A stretch of DNA of 64,000 nucleotides from an uncultured Bacteroidota bacterium (GTDB taxonomy: Bacteria; Bacteroidota; Bacteroidia; Chitinophagales; Chitinophagaceae), in NCBI GenBank assembly GCA_903927185.1, contig CAIYLW010000085.1, forward strand, positions 102,364 through 166,363, written 5' to 3'. Position numbers and translations under genes: made by a program. The notes below the pieces were generated by a model. It was not told the origin of the DNA. It was given only the letters and a program-made list of their open reading frames with translations, and did not search any database. Every line of letters starts with the position of its first letter. Within the stretch, counting starts at the first letter, position 1. Below, piece after piece: positions 25,272 to 33,744 of the stretch.

Positions 25272-25628
25272 ATGCACAAGAAATTTTGGATTAAAAAAAT
25301 TATCGGATTCACTGTTATGGCAGCAGCCTTCGGATCACTGTTAAGTTATGTAGTGATGCGTTTGTGGAATGGGATATTAACAGAAGTAGTACACGTATCA
25401 CCCATTAGTTTTTTACAAGCCATCGGGATTCTCGTATTGAGCAAAATTTTGTTCGGCGGATTTCACGGAAGATGGGGCTGCGGTCCACGTCATCACTGGA
25501 AAAATGAAATGAAAGAGAAATGGCAGAACATGAGTCCGGAAGAAAGAGAAAAAATGAAAGAAGAATGGAGAAACAAATGCCGGACTTGGAGAAAGCCTAA
25601 TAGCCAAGCAACAACAAACGAACAATAG
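25272..25628 (+). CDS. Small two-helix membrane protein paired with the sigma factor
   Basis: The 118-residue protein has a basic N terminus, two hydrophobic helices (about 10-28 and 42-62), a Gly/His/Cys-rich linker (GGFHGRWGCGPRHH) and a strongly charged helix with MSPEEREKMKEEWRNKC. No family is recognised with certainty. The MSPEEREKM stretch recalls Spy/CpxP-like or metal-sensor helices. Operon position makes it a candidate anti-sigma or sensor, which is inference. Confidence 0.75.
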   Translation: MHKKFWIKKIIGFTVMAAAFGSLLSYVVMRLWNGILTEVVHVSPISFLQAIGILVLSKILFGGFHGRWGCGPRHHWKNEMKEKWQNMSPEEREKMKEEWRNKCRTWRKPNSQATTNEQ

Positions 25629-25678
25629 CCACCATTTTCTGTTACAATTATCATTAAATTGTAACTTAAAATAAAAGC

Positions 25679-26962
25679 ATGACTAAAAAAATTCTCCCCC
25701 TCTTTTTATCATTATTTATCATAGGGTTTGTAGCTGCACAAAAAACTACAGCCGTTACTTGTGGTCAGGTTTTGAATACCCGCACTGGTGAAATTTTACA
25801 GAATCAGGTAATCTTCATTAAAGGAAATCTGATTGAGTCTATTTCACCAGCAGCGGGTTTTAAATTAAAAGCCGATACGACAATTAATCTCTCAGCCTTC
25901 ACGGTATTGCCGGGCTTAATCGATTGTCATACCCACGTGCTTTTGCAAGGTGATATCACTAGTGAAGATTACGATGTACAAGTACTCAAAGAATCCATTC
26001 CATACAGAACCATCCGTGCTGTAAGAAGTGCAAAACAAAGTGTGATGAATGGATTTACTACCATTCGCGACCTGGGTACAGAAGGTGCAGGATTTGCTGA
26101 TGCAGATATCAAAAAAGCAATCATTAAAGGAGAAATGGAAGGACCAAGAATGTATATTTCCACCCTTGCCATTAATACTACAGGACATTATCCGCTCAAA
26201 GAATCTGATTATGCCTGGGAATTAAAGATGCCTAAGGGATTACAGGAAATTACTGGCGCCGATGAAGGCAGAAGAGCCGTTCGGGATCAGATTGCACACG
26301 GGGCAGACTGGATTAAAATTTATGCCGACCGAGGTTATACCAAGCAAGCTGATGGATCTTATCGAAGCCTTCCCAATTTTACAGCAGACGAAATAAATGC
26401 CATTGGCGATGAAACACTCCGCTCAAATAAAAAACTCTGTGCACACGCAGTAACTCGTGATGGGATTATTGCAGCAATCAATGCCGGGGCAAGTAGTATC
26501 GAACACGGCTTTGGGATGGATGATGAATGCATCAGATTGATGGTTGAGAAAAAAGTGTGCTGGTGCCCCACTATTTTTGTTAATGAATATGTGGCAGAAG
26601 GAAGAGCGAAAGCTGGTAGCCCCATCAACCTCTATTTTTCGCAAACAGAACCGGAATTATTCAAAAAAGCCCTCAAGGCAGGGGTTAAAATTGCCTACGG
26701 TACTGATATTGGTGGATACGATTGGAAGTTGCCTCAAGCAAGGGACTTTTCCTATATGGTAAGCTTTGGCATGACCAACTTACAAGCCATCCAAACAGCC
26801 ACTATTACCGCAGCAGAATTACTCGGACAGACCAACAAAATTGGCGAAATCAAAGCTGGGGCTTATGCAGATTTGATTGCGCTGAAAGGAGACCCTAGTA
26901 AGGATATTAAACTTTTAGAAGACGTGAAATGGGTGATGAAAGATGGTGCTGTGAAAAAATAA
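25679..26962 (+). CDS. Secreted metal-dependent amidohydrolase
   Basis: The 427-residue protein has a signal peptide (about 1-20) and an amidohydrolase TIM barrel. Metal and active-site motifs are GLIDCHTHVLL (HxH), DWIKIYADRG (the Lys), CAHAVTRDG, SIEHGFGMDD and YGTDIGG. The C-terminal beta-sandwich ends in GAYADLIALKGDPSKDI. This is the imidazolonepropionase/Xaa-Pro dipeptidase-like group, whose secreted members often cleave dipeptides. The true substrate is unknown. Confidence 0.9.
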   Translation: MTKKILPLFLSLFIIGFVAAQKTTAVTCGQVLNTRTGEILQNQVIFIKGNLIESISPAAGFKLKADTTINLSAFTVLPGLIDCHTHVLLQGDITSEDYDVQVLKESIPYRTIRAVRSAKQSVMNGFTTIRDLGTEGAGFADADIKKAIIKGEMEGPRMYISTLAINTTGHYPLKESDYAWELKMPKGLQEITGADEGRRAVRDQIAHGADWIKIYADRGYTKQADGSYRSLPNFTADEINAIGDETLRSNKKLCAHAVTRDGIIAAINAGASSIEHGFGMDDECIRLMVEKKVCWCPTIFVNEYVAEGRAKAGSPINLYFSQTEPELFKKALKAGVKIAYGTDIGGYDWKLPQARDFSYMVSFGMTNLQAIQTATITAAELLGQTNKIGEIKAGAYADLIALKGDPSKDIKLLEDVKWVMKDGAVKK

Positions 26963-26985
26963 CTACTAAATTTCTTTGATACCCC

Positions 26986-26993
26986 TATTTTTG
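26986..26993 (+). promoter_or_regulatory. Bacteroidota -7 promoter element before the half-carB gene
   Basis: TATTTTTG matches the Bacteroidota -7 consensus TAnnTTTG and lies 15 bp before the ATG at 27009. A clear -33 TTTG at normal spacing was not found. If real, it means the half-length carB has its own promoter rather than being a broken piece of a larger gene. Confidence 0.35.
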
Positions 26994-27008
26994 CGCAATT
27001 TCTAGGTA

Positions 27009-28202
27009 ATGAATCAAACTTTAAACTCAAACGAATCTATCCCCTCAAAGAGGAAAAAAATCATCGTATTAGGTAGCGGCCCTAATAGGATTGGTCAGGG
27101 AATTGAATTCGATTATTGCTGCGTACACGGACTACTCGCCATTAAGGAATGTGGCTTTGAAGCGATTATGGTAAACTGTAATCCTGAAACCGTATCTACT
27201 GATTTCGATATGGCCGATAAATTGTATTTCGAGCCTGTATTCTGGGAGCATCTTAGAGAAATTATAGAGTTGGAACAACCCGATGGCATTATTGTACAAT
27301 TAGGCGGTCAAACAGCTTTGAAATTGGCAAAAAAATTGCATGAGAACGGAATTCCGATCATTGGAACTTCTTTCGAAAGCATGGATATGGCAGAAGATCG
27401 CGGCAGATTCAGCGACCTTTTAAAAGAACTCAATATCCCTTATCCTGAATATGGAACGGCAGTAGATGCGGATGAAGCAGTGGCTGTTGCTAATAAAGTT
27501 GGCTATCCAGTGCTTGTTCGCCCTAGTTATGTAATTGGTGGACAAAGAATGCGGATCGTTATAAACGACGAAGACGTGGAGAAGGCAGTGATCAGTTTAT
27601 TAAAACATCTTCCGGGAAATAAAATCTTAATCGATCATTTCTTAGATCGTTGCCAGGAAGCAGAAGTGGACGCCATTTTTGATGGTGAGAACTTTCATAT
27701 CATGGGTGTGATGGAACATATCGAACCCGCAGGAATTCATAGTGGCGACAGTAATGCCGTATTACCTGCATTTAACTTAACTCCATTGATCGTGGAAACG
27801 ATGGAATATTATAGCGAAAAAATTGCGCGCGCTTTAAAAATTAAAGGACTCATTAATATCCAATTTGCCATTAAGGGAGATAAAGTATTTGTTATCGAAG
27901 CAAACCCACGTGCTTCCAGAACTACTCCATTTATTGCGAAAGCTTATCAAATCCCTTATTTAAATATCGCCACAAAAGTGATGTTGGGCGAAGCCAAGCT
28001 CACTGATTTTGTAATGGAAAATAAATTAGAAGGATACGCCATTAAAGAACCTGTTTTCAGTTTCGATAAGTTTCCTGGCGTGAATAAAGAATTAGGACCA
28101 GAAATGAAAAGTACCGGTGAAGCAATTCGCTTTATCAAAGACCTTCGTGATCCTTACTTCCGAACACTTTACAAAGAAAGAAGTATGAACTTGAGTAAAT
28201 AA
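27009..28202 (+). CDS. Free-standing C-terminal half of carbamoyl-phosphate synthase large subunit
   Basis: The 397-residue protein matches only the second synthetase half of CarB. It has KIIVLGSGPNRIGQGIEFDYC at the start, ATP-grasp blocks VGYPVLVRPSYVIGGQRM and VIEANPRASRTTPFIAKA, and ends at FPGVNKELGPEMKSTGEA plus a short tail. The N-terminal carboxyphosphate half and the methylglyoxal-like allosteric domain are missing. A proper ATG, no adjacent remnant of the other half and a terminator right after it argue that this is a complete gene. It would phosphorylate carbamate, or work with a separate N-half elsewhere. Confidence 0.88.
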   Translation: MNQTLNSNESIPSKRKKIIVLGSGPNRIGQGIEFDYCCVHGLLAIKECGFEAIMVNCNPETVSTDFDMADKLYFEPVFWEHLREIIELEQPDGIIVQLGGQTALKLAKKLHENGIPIIGTSFESMDMAEDRGRFSDLLKELNIPYPEYGTAVDADEAVAVANKVGYPVLVRPSYVIGGQRMRIVINDEDVEKAVISLLKHLPGNKILIDHFLDRCQEAEVDAIFDGENFHIMGVMEHIEPAGIHSGDSNAVLPAFNLTPLIVETMEYYSEKIARALKIKGLINIQFAIKGDKVFVIEANPRASRTTPFIAKAYQIPYLNIATKVMLGEAKLTDFVMENKLEGYAIKEPVFSFDKFPGVNKELGPEMKSTGEAIRFIKDLRDPYFRTLYKERSMNLSK

Positions 28203-28220
28203 ATTTTACTTACACAGGAG

Positions 28221-28251
28221 AAAGCCACACTAGTTTTAGTGTGGCTTTTTT
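28221..28251 (+). terminator. Rho-independent terminator after half-carB
   Basis: AAAGCCACACTA-GTTT-TAGTGTGGCTTTTTT is a perfect 12-bp hairpin with a T run, 18 bp after the stop codon. Confidence 0.92.
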
Positions 28252-28264
28252 ATTAGGTTAGTGA

Positions 28265-29875
28265 ATGCCCTTGTATAAAATAAATAGTTGGCAAAGCATT
28301 CCCTTTCTTCGTTTGTTGATTCCATTTTCAGCGGGAATATTATTTGGCTATCAGTACTATCCTTCTTCTGTTCTATTACAAAGAATTGCACTGGCAGCTA
28401 TCCTACTATTATTTGCATTTCAACTAATTCCCCCGCAACTGAAATTTAGATGGATGGCTATTGGAGGATTTGCCCTTCAATCCATTTTATTTGTTCTTGG
28501 CGCAGGTATTTGTAATAGTCATGATCTCAGAAAAACTACAGATTGGATCGGGTATCGATATAGTAAATATGATACCATAAAAGCCACCATTCAGGAACCA
28601 TTAATTCAAAAAAGAAAAACCTGGAAAGCCTTAGCACGTATTGTTTCTGTACATCATCAGGGAGTATGGATGAGCGCAACTTCTAATATCCTTATCTATA
28701 TTAAAAAAGATAGTCTTGCAGCTAAACTAAATACTGGCGACGAAATTACATTTCAAGATCCCATTCAAAATATAACTAACAACTTTAACGGAGGCACATT
28801 TGATTATGTTAGATACTGTGCTTTTCAACAGGTCTATTTTCAATTGTATCTTCCAAATAATGGAATCTTACAATACAAAAAAGCAACCCCATCCCTCAAA
28901 TATTATTTATACCAAACAAGAAATAACCTATTACAAATTTTAAAAAAAGCCATTACAAATAAACAAGAACAATCTGTTGCCGAAGCATTATTAATTGGCT
29001 ATCGAGAAGATCTTGACAGAACACTTGTTCAATCGTATAGCAACACTGGTGTGGTTCATATCATTGCTATTAGTGGCTTACATCTTGCCATGATATATGG
29101 ACTCCTCATTCATTTATTGCAACCGATTGGAAACAAAAAATGGCAAAATTATATCCGCACAATGTTAGTGCTTTCGATATTATGGGGATTTAGTTTTATC
29201 ACAGGTGGTGCAGCAGCTATTCTTAGGTCGGCAGTTGGTTTTTCATTTTTATTGATCAGCAAAAGTTTGGGGTATAAAAACAATACTTTGAACACCATTG
29301 CTGCCTCTGCATTTTTTCTGTTGCTCTATAATCCATTCTTATTATGGGATATCGGTTTTCAATTATCTTATGCTGCGGTGTTAGGCATTGTATTATTTAA
29401 TACACACATTGAGCAATGGTTTTATTTTAAAAACAAACTATTGAAAATAGTATGGCAAATAAACAGCATCACCATTTCTGCTCAGGTATTAACCTTGCCA
29501 ATTGTATTGTATCAATTTCATCAGTTCCCGAATCTTTTTCTTTTCACTAATTTTTTTGTAGTTCCATTATCTGGCATCGTTTTATACGCCGAACTATTAG
29601 TGCTGTTGCTAAGTCCATTCCCTACTTTATTAAAATGGTCTGGATTATTAACTGGTTTTTTGATCGCACAGATGAACGGCATCATCGAAAGAACCAATCG
29701 ATTACCCTTTTCTTTGACTCGAAATATTTCTATAACTATTCCCGAAACCATTCTATTATATCTGCTAATTGCTTCTTTATTAATTTGGTTAATGCATAAA
29801 AACTCCAAGGGCTTTATTGCAGCTTTGAGTATTATTTTATTAATCGTCTTAAACAGATCTCTATCCTTTTTTTAA
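28265..29875 (+). CDS. comEC: ComEC/Rec2-like DNA-uptake channel protein, short form
   Basis: The 536-residue membrane protein has an N-terminal DUF4131-like region with two or three helices and an OB-like segment (about 95-180). The ComEC permease core follows, with EALLIGYREDLD, HIIAISGLHLAMIYG, GGAAAILRSAVGFSF and the GFQLSYAAVLGI motif. The C-terminal metallo-beta-lactamase domain found in many ComEC proteins is absent. It would carry single-stranded DNA across the inner membrane. comF at 49870 is the only other competence-type gene in the window. Confidence 0.9.
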   Translation: MPLYKINSWQSIPFLRLLIPFSAGILFGYQYYPSSVLLQRIALAAILLLFAFQLIPPQLKFRWMAIGGFALQSILFVLGAGICNSHDLRKTTDWIGYRYSKYDTIKATIQEPLIQKRKTWKALARIVSVHHQGVWMSATSNILIYIKKDSLAAKLNTGDEITFQDPIQNITNNFNGGTFDYVRYCAFQQVYFQLYLPNNGILQYKKATPSLKYYLYQTRNNLLQILKKAITNKQEQSVAEALLIGYREDLDRTLVQSYSNTGVVHIIAISGLHLAMIYGLLIHLLQPIGNKKWQNYIRTMLVLSILWGFSFITGGAAAILRSAVGFSFLLISKSLGYKNNTLNTIAASAFFLLLYNPFLLWDIGFQLSYAAVLGIVLFNTHIEQWFYFKNKLLKIVWQINSITISAQVLTLPIVLYQFHQFPNLFLFTNFFVVPLSGIVLYAELLVLLLSPFPTLLKWSGLLTGFLIAQMNGIIERTNRLPFSLTRNISITIPETILLYLLIASLLIWLMHKNSKGFIAALSIILLIVLNRSLSFF

Positions 29876-29947
29876 ACATTTATCTATTAATAACTGTTTA
29901 AATCTAGCTGTGGAAAATAGATTCATGGAAAAAAGCTTCCGAAAACT

Positions 29948-29955
29948 TACATTTG
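29948..29955 (+). promoter_or_regulatory. Bacteroidota -7 promoter element before purH
   Basis: TACATTTG matches TAnnTTTG and lies about 63 bp before the purH ATG, implying a leader of roughly 55 bases. No clear -33 partner was found. Confidence 0.35.
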
Positions 29956-30018
29956 CCGCTTCAAACTGGCCCTCAGGGTAATATTATCATCGACCACAAC
30001 AGGTTAAGAAAATACATC

Positions 30019-31512
30019 ATGCAAAAGAAAATTCAATCAGCACTTATCTCCGTTTTTTATAAAGACGGTTTGGAACCAATTGCCAAACAATTACAAGAAT
30101 TGGGTATTACGATCTATTCAACTGGCGGAACTCAGAAATTTTTAGAAGATTTAGGCATTCCATGTGTTGCTGTTGAAAGCTTAACTACTTACCCATCTAT
30201 CTTGGGTGGTCGTGTTAAAACCTTGCATCCTGCCATTTTTGGAGGAATCTTAGGAAGAAGATATGAACCACAGGATCTTATAGAAATGAAAGAATTCAAG
30301 ATTCCGGAAATTGATCTGGTAATTGTTGACCTATATCCTTTTGAGGAAACCTTGCGTACCACCTCAGAAGAAAAGCTGATTATCGAAAAAATTGATATAG
30401 GTGGTCCTTCTATGATTCGCGCAGCAGCTAAGAACTTTAAAGACTTAGTTGTAATAGCAGCAAAAGACGATTATGCTTCTTTAGAAAATTTATTAGCTTC
30501 TCAAAAAGGCGAAACCACATTAGAGCAACGTAGAATGTATGCGGCAAAAGCTTTTGAAGTAGTAATGCATTATGATATTGCTATCAGCAATTATTTCAAT
30601 CCTGGAATTAGTCAGGCTTTGCGCTATGGTGAAAATCCACATCAATCTGCTGTATTCCATGGCGATCTTACCCAACTCTTTTCACAATTAAATGGTAAAG
30701 AACTTTCTTATAATAATCTGGTGGATGTTGATGCTGCTGTGCAGTTGATTAAAGAATTCCGCGCATCAACTAATAAAGTGTTTGGAATCATTAAACATAC
30801 CAATGTTTGTGGTATTTCAGAAAGGGCTTCCGTAAAAGAAAGCTGGGATGCAGCTTTAGCAGGAGATCCTGAAAGTGCTTTTGGTGGCGTATTAGTTTGT
30901 AATGGCACCATCGATAAAGCAACTGCTGATGCTATTAATGAAATTTTCTTTGAAGTATTAATAGCACCTGCTTTTAATGAAGATGCTTTGGCTGTTTTAA
31001 AAACTAAAAAGAATCGAATTTTATTAGAATTGAAAAAAGAAGGCGCTACTATTAAAGCCCCATCAAAATCTTTATTGAATGGTGTTTTAGAACAAGGTGC
31101 AGACGAGGGTAATTATACTAAATGGGATGAAGTTGGTGGGCGTACTACCACTGAAGAAGAAAAAGAGAATTTAATTTTTGCCAATATTGTTTGTAAACAT
31201 TTAAAGAGCAATGCCATTGCATTGATCAAGGATAAACAATTAGTAGGTAAGGGTTGTGGTCAGACCAGCAGAATTGATGCATTGCGTCATGCAATAGAAA
31301 AAGCGCATCAATTTAAATTCGAATTAAAAGGTGCTGTATTAGCTAGTGATGCTTTTTTCCCTTTCAACGACTGTGTTCAAATTGCACATGAAGCTGGAAT
31401 GGAAGCTTATATACAACCTGGTGGTTCTGTAAGAGATAAAGATAGTATTGAATATTGCGTACAAAATAACCTGGCAATGGTAATGACCGGATTACGCCAT
31501 TTCAGGCATTAA
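30019..31512 (+). CDS. purH: Bifunctional AICAR transformylase/IMP cyclohydrolase
   Basis: The 497-residue enzyme performs the last two steps of IMP synthesis. The N-terminal MGS-like cyclohydrolase domain has IYSTGGTQKFLEDLGI and GGRVKTLHPAIFGGIL. The AICAR transformylase part shows LRYGENPHQSA, IKHTNVCG, SDAFFPFNDCV and the final QPGGSVRDKDSIEYC. The ATG at 30019 was preferred because upstream codons do not match the family. It is followed after 17 bp by an EamA transporter gene. Confidence 0.97.
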   Translation: MQKKIQSALISVFYKDGLEPIAKQLQELGITIYSTGGTQKFLEDLGIPCVAVESLTTYPSILGGRVKTLHPAIFGGILGRRYEPQDLIEMKEFKIPEIDLVIVDLYPFEETLRTTSEEKLIIEKIDIGGPSMIRAAAKNFKDLVVIAAKDDYASLENLLASQKGETTLEQRRMYAAKAFEVVMHYDIAISNYFNPGISQALRYGENPHQSAVFHGDLTQLFSQLNGKELSYNNLVDVDAAVQLIKEFRASTNKVFGIIKHTNVCGISERASVKESWDAALAGDPESAFGGVLVCNGTIDKATADAINEIFFEVLIAPAFNEDALAVLKTKKNRILLELKKEGATIKAPSKSLLNGVLEQGADEGNYTKWDEVGGRTTTEEEKENLIFANIVCKHLKSNAIALIKDKQLVGKGCGQTSRIDALRHAIEKAHQFKFELKGAVLASDAFFPFNDCVQIAHEAGMEAYIQPGGSVRDKDSIEYCVQNNLAMVMTGLRHFRH

Positions 31513-31529
31513 TCGTTGTTAATCATAAA

Positions 31530-32423
31530 ATGGCAGCTAACAAACGAAAGGCATATATCGCATTATTAATCACCAGCCTTGTCTGGGGCACTACCTGGGT
31601 AGTGAGTAAGATTGGTGTGCAAAGGACCCCCGCATTTGAAGTGGCTTCTATTCGCCAATTTACGGGTGGTATCATATACGTTTGTTTTTTTCTTGTGAAA
31701 GGTCTGCCGATGCCAACATGGAAACAATTCCGTTGGTTAACCCTCATGTCAATACTGATGTTCGTTTCATCGAATGGTTTGGCCACTCTAGCATTGCGTT
31801 ATATTCCAAGTGGATTGGCAGCTCTCATTGCCGCACTCTATCCATTATCAGTAGTATTGATAGAAATGTTTTTTTATAAAAACAATAAAATCAACTGGGG
31901 AACTTTTATTGGATTGTTCTTAGGTATAGCAGGTATTGCACTTGTCTTTTATGATAGCGCATTTCATAACCATGCTGTGGGATTTTGGTTTGGAGTTAGC
32001 TTATCATTAATAGCCATGATTACATGGGCAGTGGCCACCATTTTTATCTCTAGAAGAAAAACAGAAATGAATCCCTACTACGCTACAGGCTGGCAGATGT
32101 TGATTAGTTCCGTCATCATGTTTCTAATTGTATTGGTAACAGGCAATAGCATTCCCATAACAAGTATTCCTTATCAAACCTGGGCTGCATTAGCTTATTT
32201 AGTATCCGCTGGTTCCATTTTTGCTTTCATTGCTTTTATTTATTCGATGAAAAATCTGGAACCCGGTATTGCGGCACTTTATGCTTATGTAAATCCAATT
32301 GTTGCAATTCTGGTGGGTTCTGTTATCATGAATGAAAAACTTACCCTCAATATAATTATTGGTTCTGCCATTACTTTGGGTGGCGTTTATTTAGTAAACA
32401 GAAGTTTGAAAGCTTTAAAATAA
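31530..32423 (+). CDS. EamA/DMT-family transporter
   Basis: The 297-residue protein has ten hydrophobic helices in two EamA repeats (LVWGTTWVVSKIG in the first, MITWAVATIFISRR opening the second). These are drug/metabolite-transporter superfamily proteins exporting amino acids or other metabolites; the substrate cannot be told from sequence. It ends 1 bp before the convergent deacetylase-like gene. Confidence 0.93.
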   Translation: MAANKRKAYIALLITSLVWGTTWVVSKIGVQRTPAFEVASIRQFTGGIIYVCFFLVKGLPMPTWKQFRWLTLMSILMFVSSNGLATLALRYIPSGLAALIAALYPLSVVLIEMFFYKNNKINWGTFIGLFLGIAGIALVFYDSAFHNHAVGFWFGVSLSLIAMITWAVATIFISRRKTEMNPYYATGWQMLISSVIMFLIVLVTGNSIPITSIPYQTWAALAYLVSAGSIFAFIAFIYSMKNLEPGIAALYAYVNPIVAILVGSVIMNEKLTLNIIIGSAITLGGVYLVNRSLKALK

Positions 32424-33722
32424 TTAAGCAGAACAGTTTTCCTCTAAAAAGCTGGTATACATTTTTTTCCATTCCAACCATTCGGGCTGCTCGGTTAAAA
32501 AATGATTGTGAAAGATGCAAATCATTTCTCCATTTACATTTTTAATTTGATTACACAATTCCTGTAATTCTTTTTTTGCTTCATAAACCGGAGCCCTCAA
32601 TTCAAAAATACTATTCGTATCCATATAACAAAAAGGATGAATTTCCAGATCTGTTACTCGCTCATTTTTAAAATCATACCAATAAAATGCATTGGCATAA
32701 GAAGCCCTGAAACCATTAGCAGTACCGTATCCCATGGTATATTCTTTTTTTATTCCTGCCTGCAAAAGTTTAGGATAAGTTTCGGGGATAGTCATTTTTA
32801 AATAATGCTGTCGAGATATCGTAACGGGTTGTTGAGTAAATTTTACTAGTGTATTAATTTCCTGTTCCAATACCGAATTGTTTTCGCCACTCTGCCAGGA
32901 AGGATGAATACCAATTTGAAATTTTAGGGCTGTTTTTTTAATGAGGTCTTTCAATGCCTTTTTTGAAGGATGTATATTTTTATCAACACCTTTTCTTTTA
33001 TCAGCCAGAAGAAAAAAGTAGATAGCTGGCAATTTGTATCGCTCATTCATCTCTTCTAAAAAATCAAATTGATCAAAAGGATCTTTTTGATTACCTGAAT
33101 AAACATTTCCTCTCTCTAAAAAACTGTCAAATTTTCCTGTTAAAAGATCTCTATAAAATCCAAATAAATTTTTAAAAAAAGGCTGATGCAGATAACAAAA
33201 AGCAATATCCACATCATAAGTAGGGACAAAAGAAAAATACCTTTTGGGTAACTGATACCCCTGAAAAAAAGCTTGCAACATTTCTTCAAACTCCATAAGC
33301 CATAACTGCACTATGGGCAAGTGAAGAAAATTATTTTTATGTGCTAAACTATTTGTGTGAGCGAACCTACCATATTGGTCTGGCAAAAAAGGGAGCCATT
33401 CTTCATATCGTGAGATCAAATAAAATGCAGCAGAAAAAATATCGAATGGCAAAGAGCCTGATTCGGTTTTGTAAAATCTGGTTAATCCATTCCATTCAAA
33501 GCAATGAATTTGTTGGTCCTGAATATTTTGTTGAAACAATAAACCAACTGGCGTTATTTTAAAATCTTGATCAGAAAATTTCTCGTCCGAATAATTAACC
33601 TTAGCAGATGTGCTATTTAGATACACTAATTTATCAGTAGTGATCAATACTTCTTTATTAAAAAGAGTAGCACAAATATATTCCAGTCTTGAACTGGAGA
33701 TGGAACTATAAATTAATAACAC
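32424..33722 (-). CDS. Polysaccharide deacetylase-like protein with DUF7033-type N-terminal domain
   Basis: From a GTG at 33722 the product has 432 residues; an ATG at 33797 would overlap lutB by 53 bp. The N-terminal part (about 1-150) resembles the domain preceding NodB-like barrels in Bacteroidota, with FDIFSAAFYLISRYEEW. The C-terminal part carries PTYDVDIAF (metal Asp pair), IGIHPSW, a GYGTANGFRASYANAFYWYD stretch and FHNHFLTE. These fit a divergent polysaccharide deacetylase fold. No substrate is known. Confidence 0.8.
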   Translation of the reverse strand: MLLIYSSISSSRLEYICATLFNKEVLITTDKLVYLNSTSAKVNYSDEKFSDQDFKITPVGLLFQQNIQDQQIHCFEWNGLTRFYKTESGSLPFDIFSAAFYLISRYEEWLPFLPDQYGRFAHTNSLAHKNNFLHLPIVQLWLMEFEEMLQAFFQGYQLPKRYFSFVPTYDVDIAFCYLHQPFFKNLFGFYRDLLTGKFDSFLERGNVYSGNQKDPFDQFDFLEEMNERYKLPAIYFFLLADKRKGVDKNIHPSKKALKDLIKKTALKFQIGIHPSWQSGENNSVLEQEINTLVKFTQQPVTISRQHYLKMTIPETYPKLLQAGIKKEYTMGYGTANGFRASYANAFYWYDFKNERVTDLEIHPFCYMDTNSIFELRAPVYEAKKELQELCNQIKNVNGEMICIFHNHFLTEQPEWLEWKKMYTSFLEENCSA

Positions 33723-33744
33723 GAATGGTATTGATTGGTTAAGC

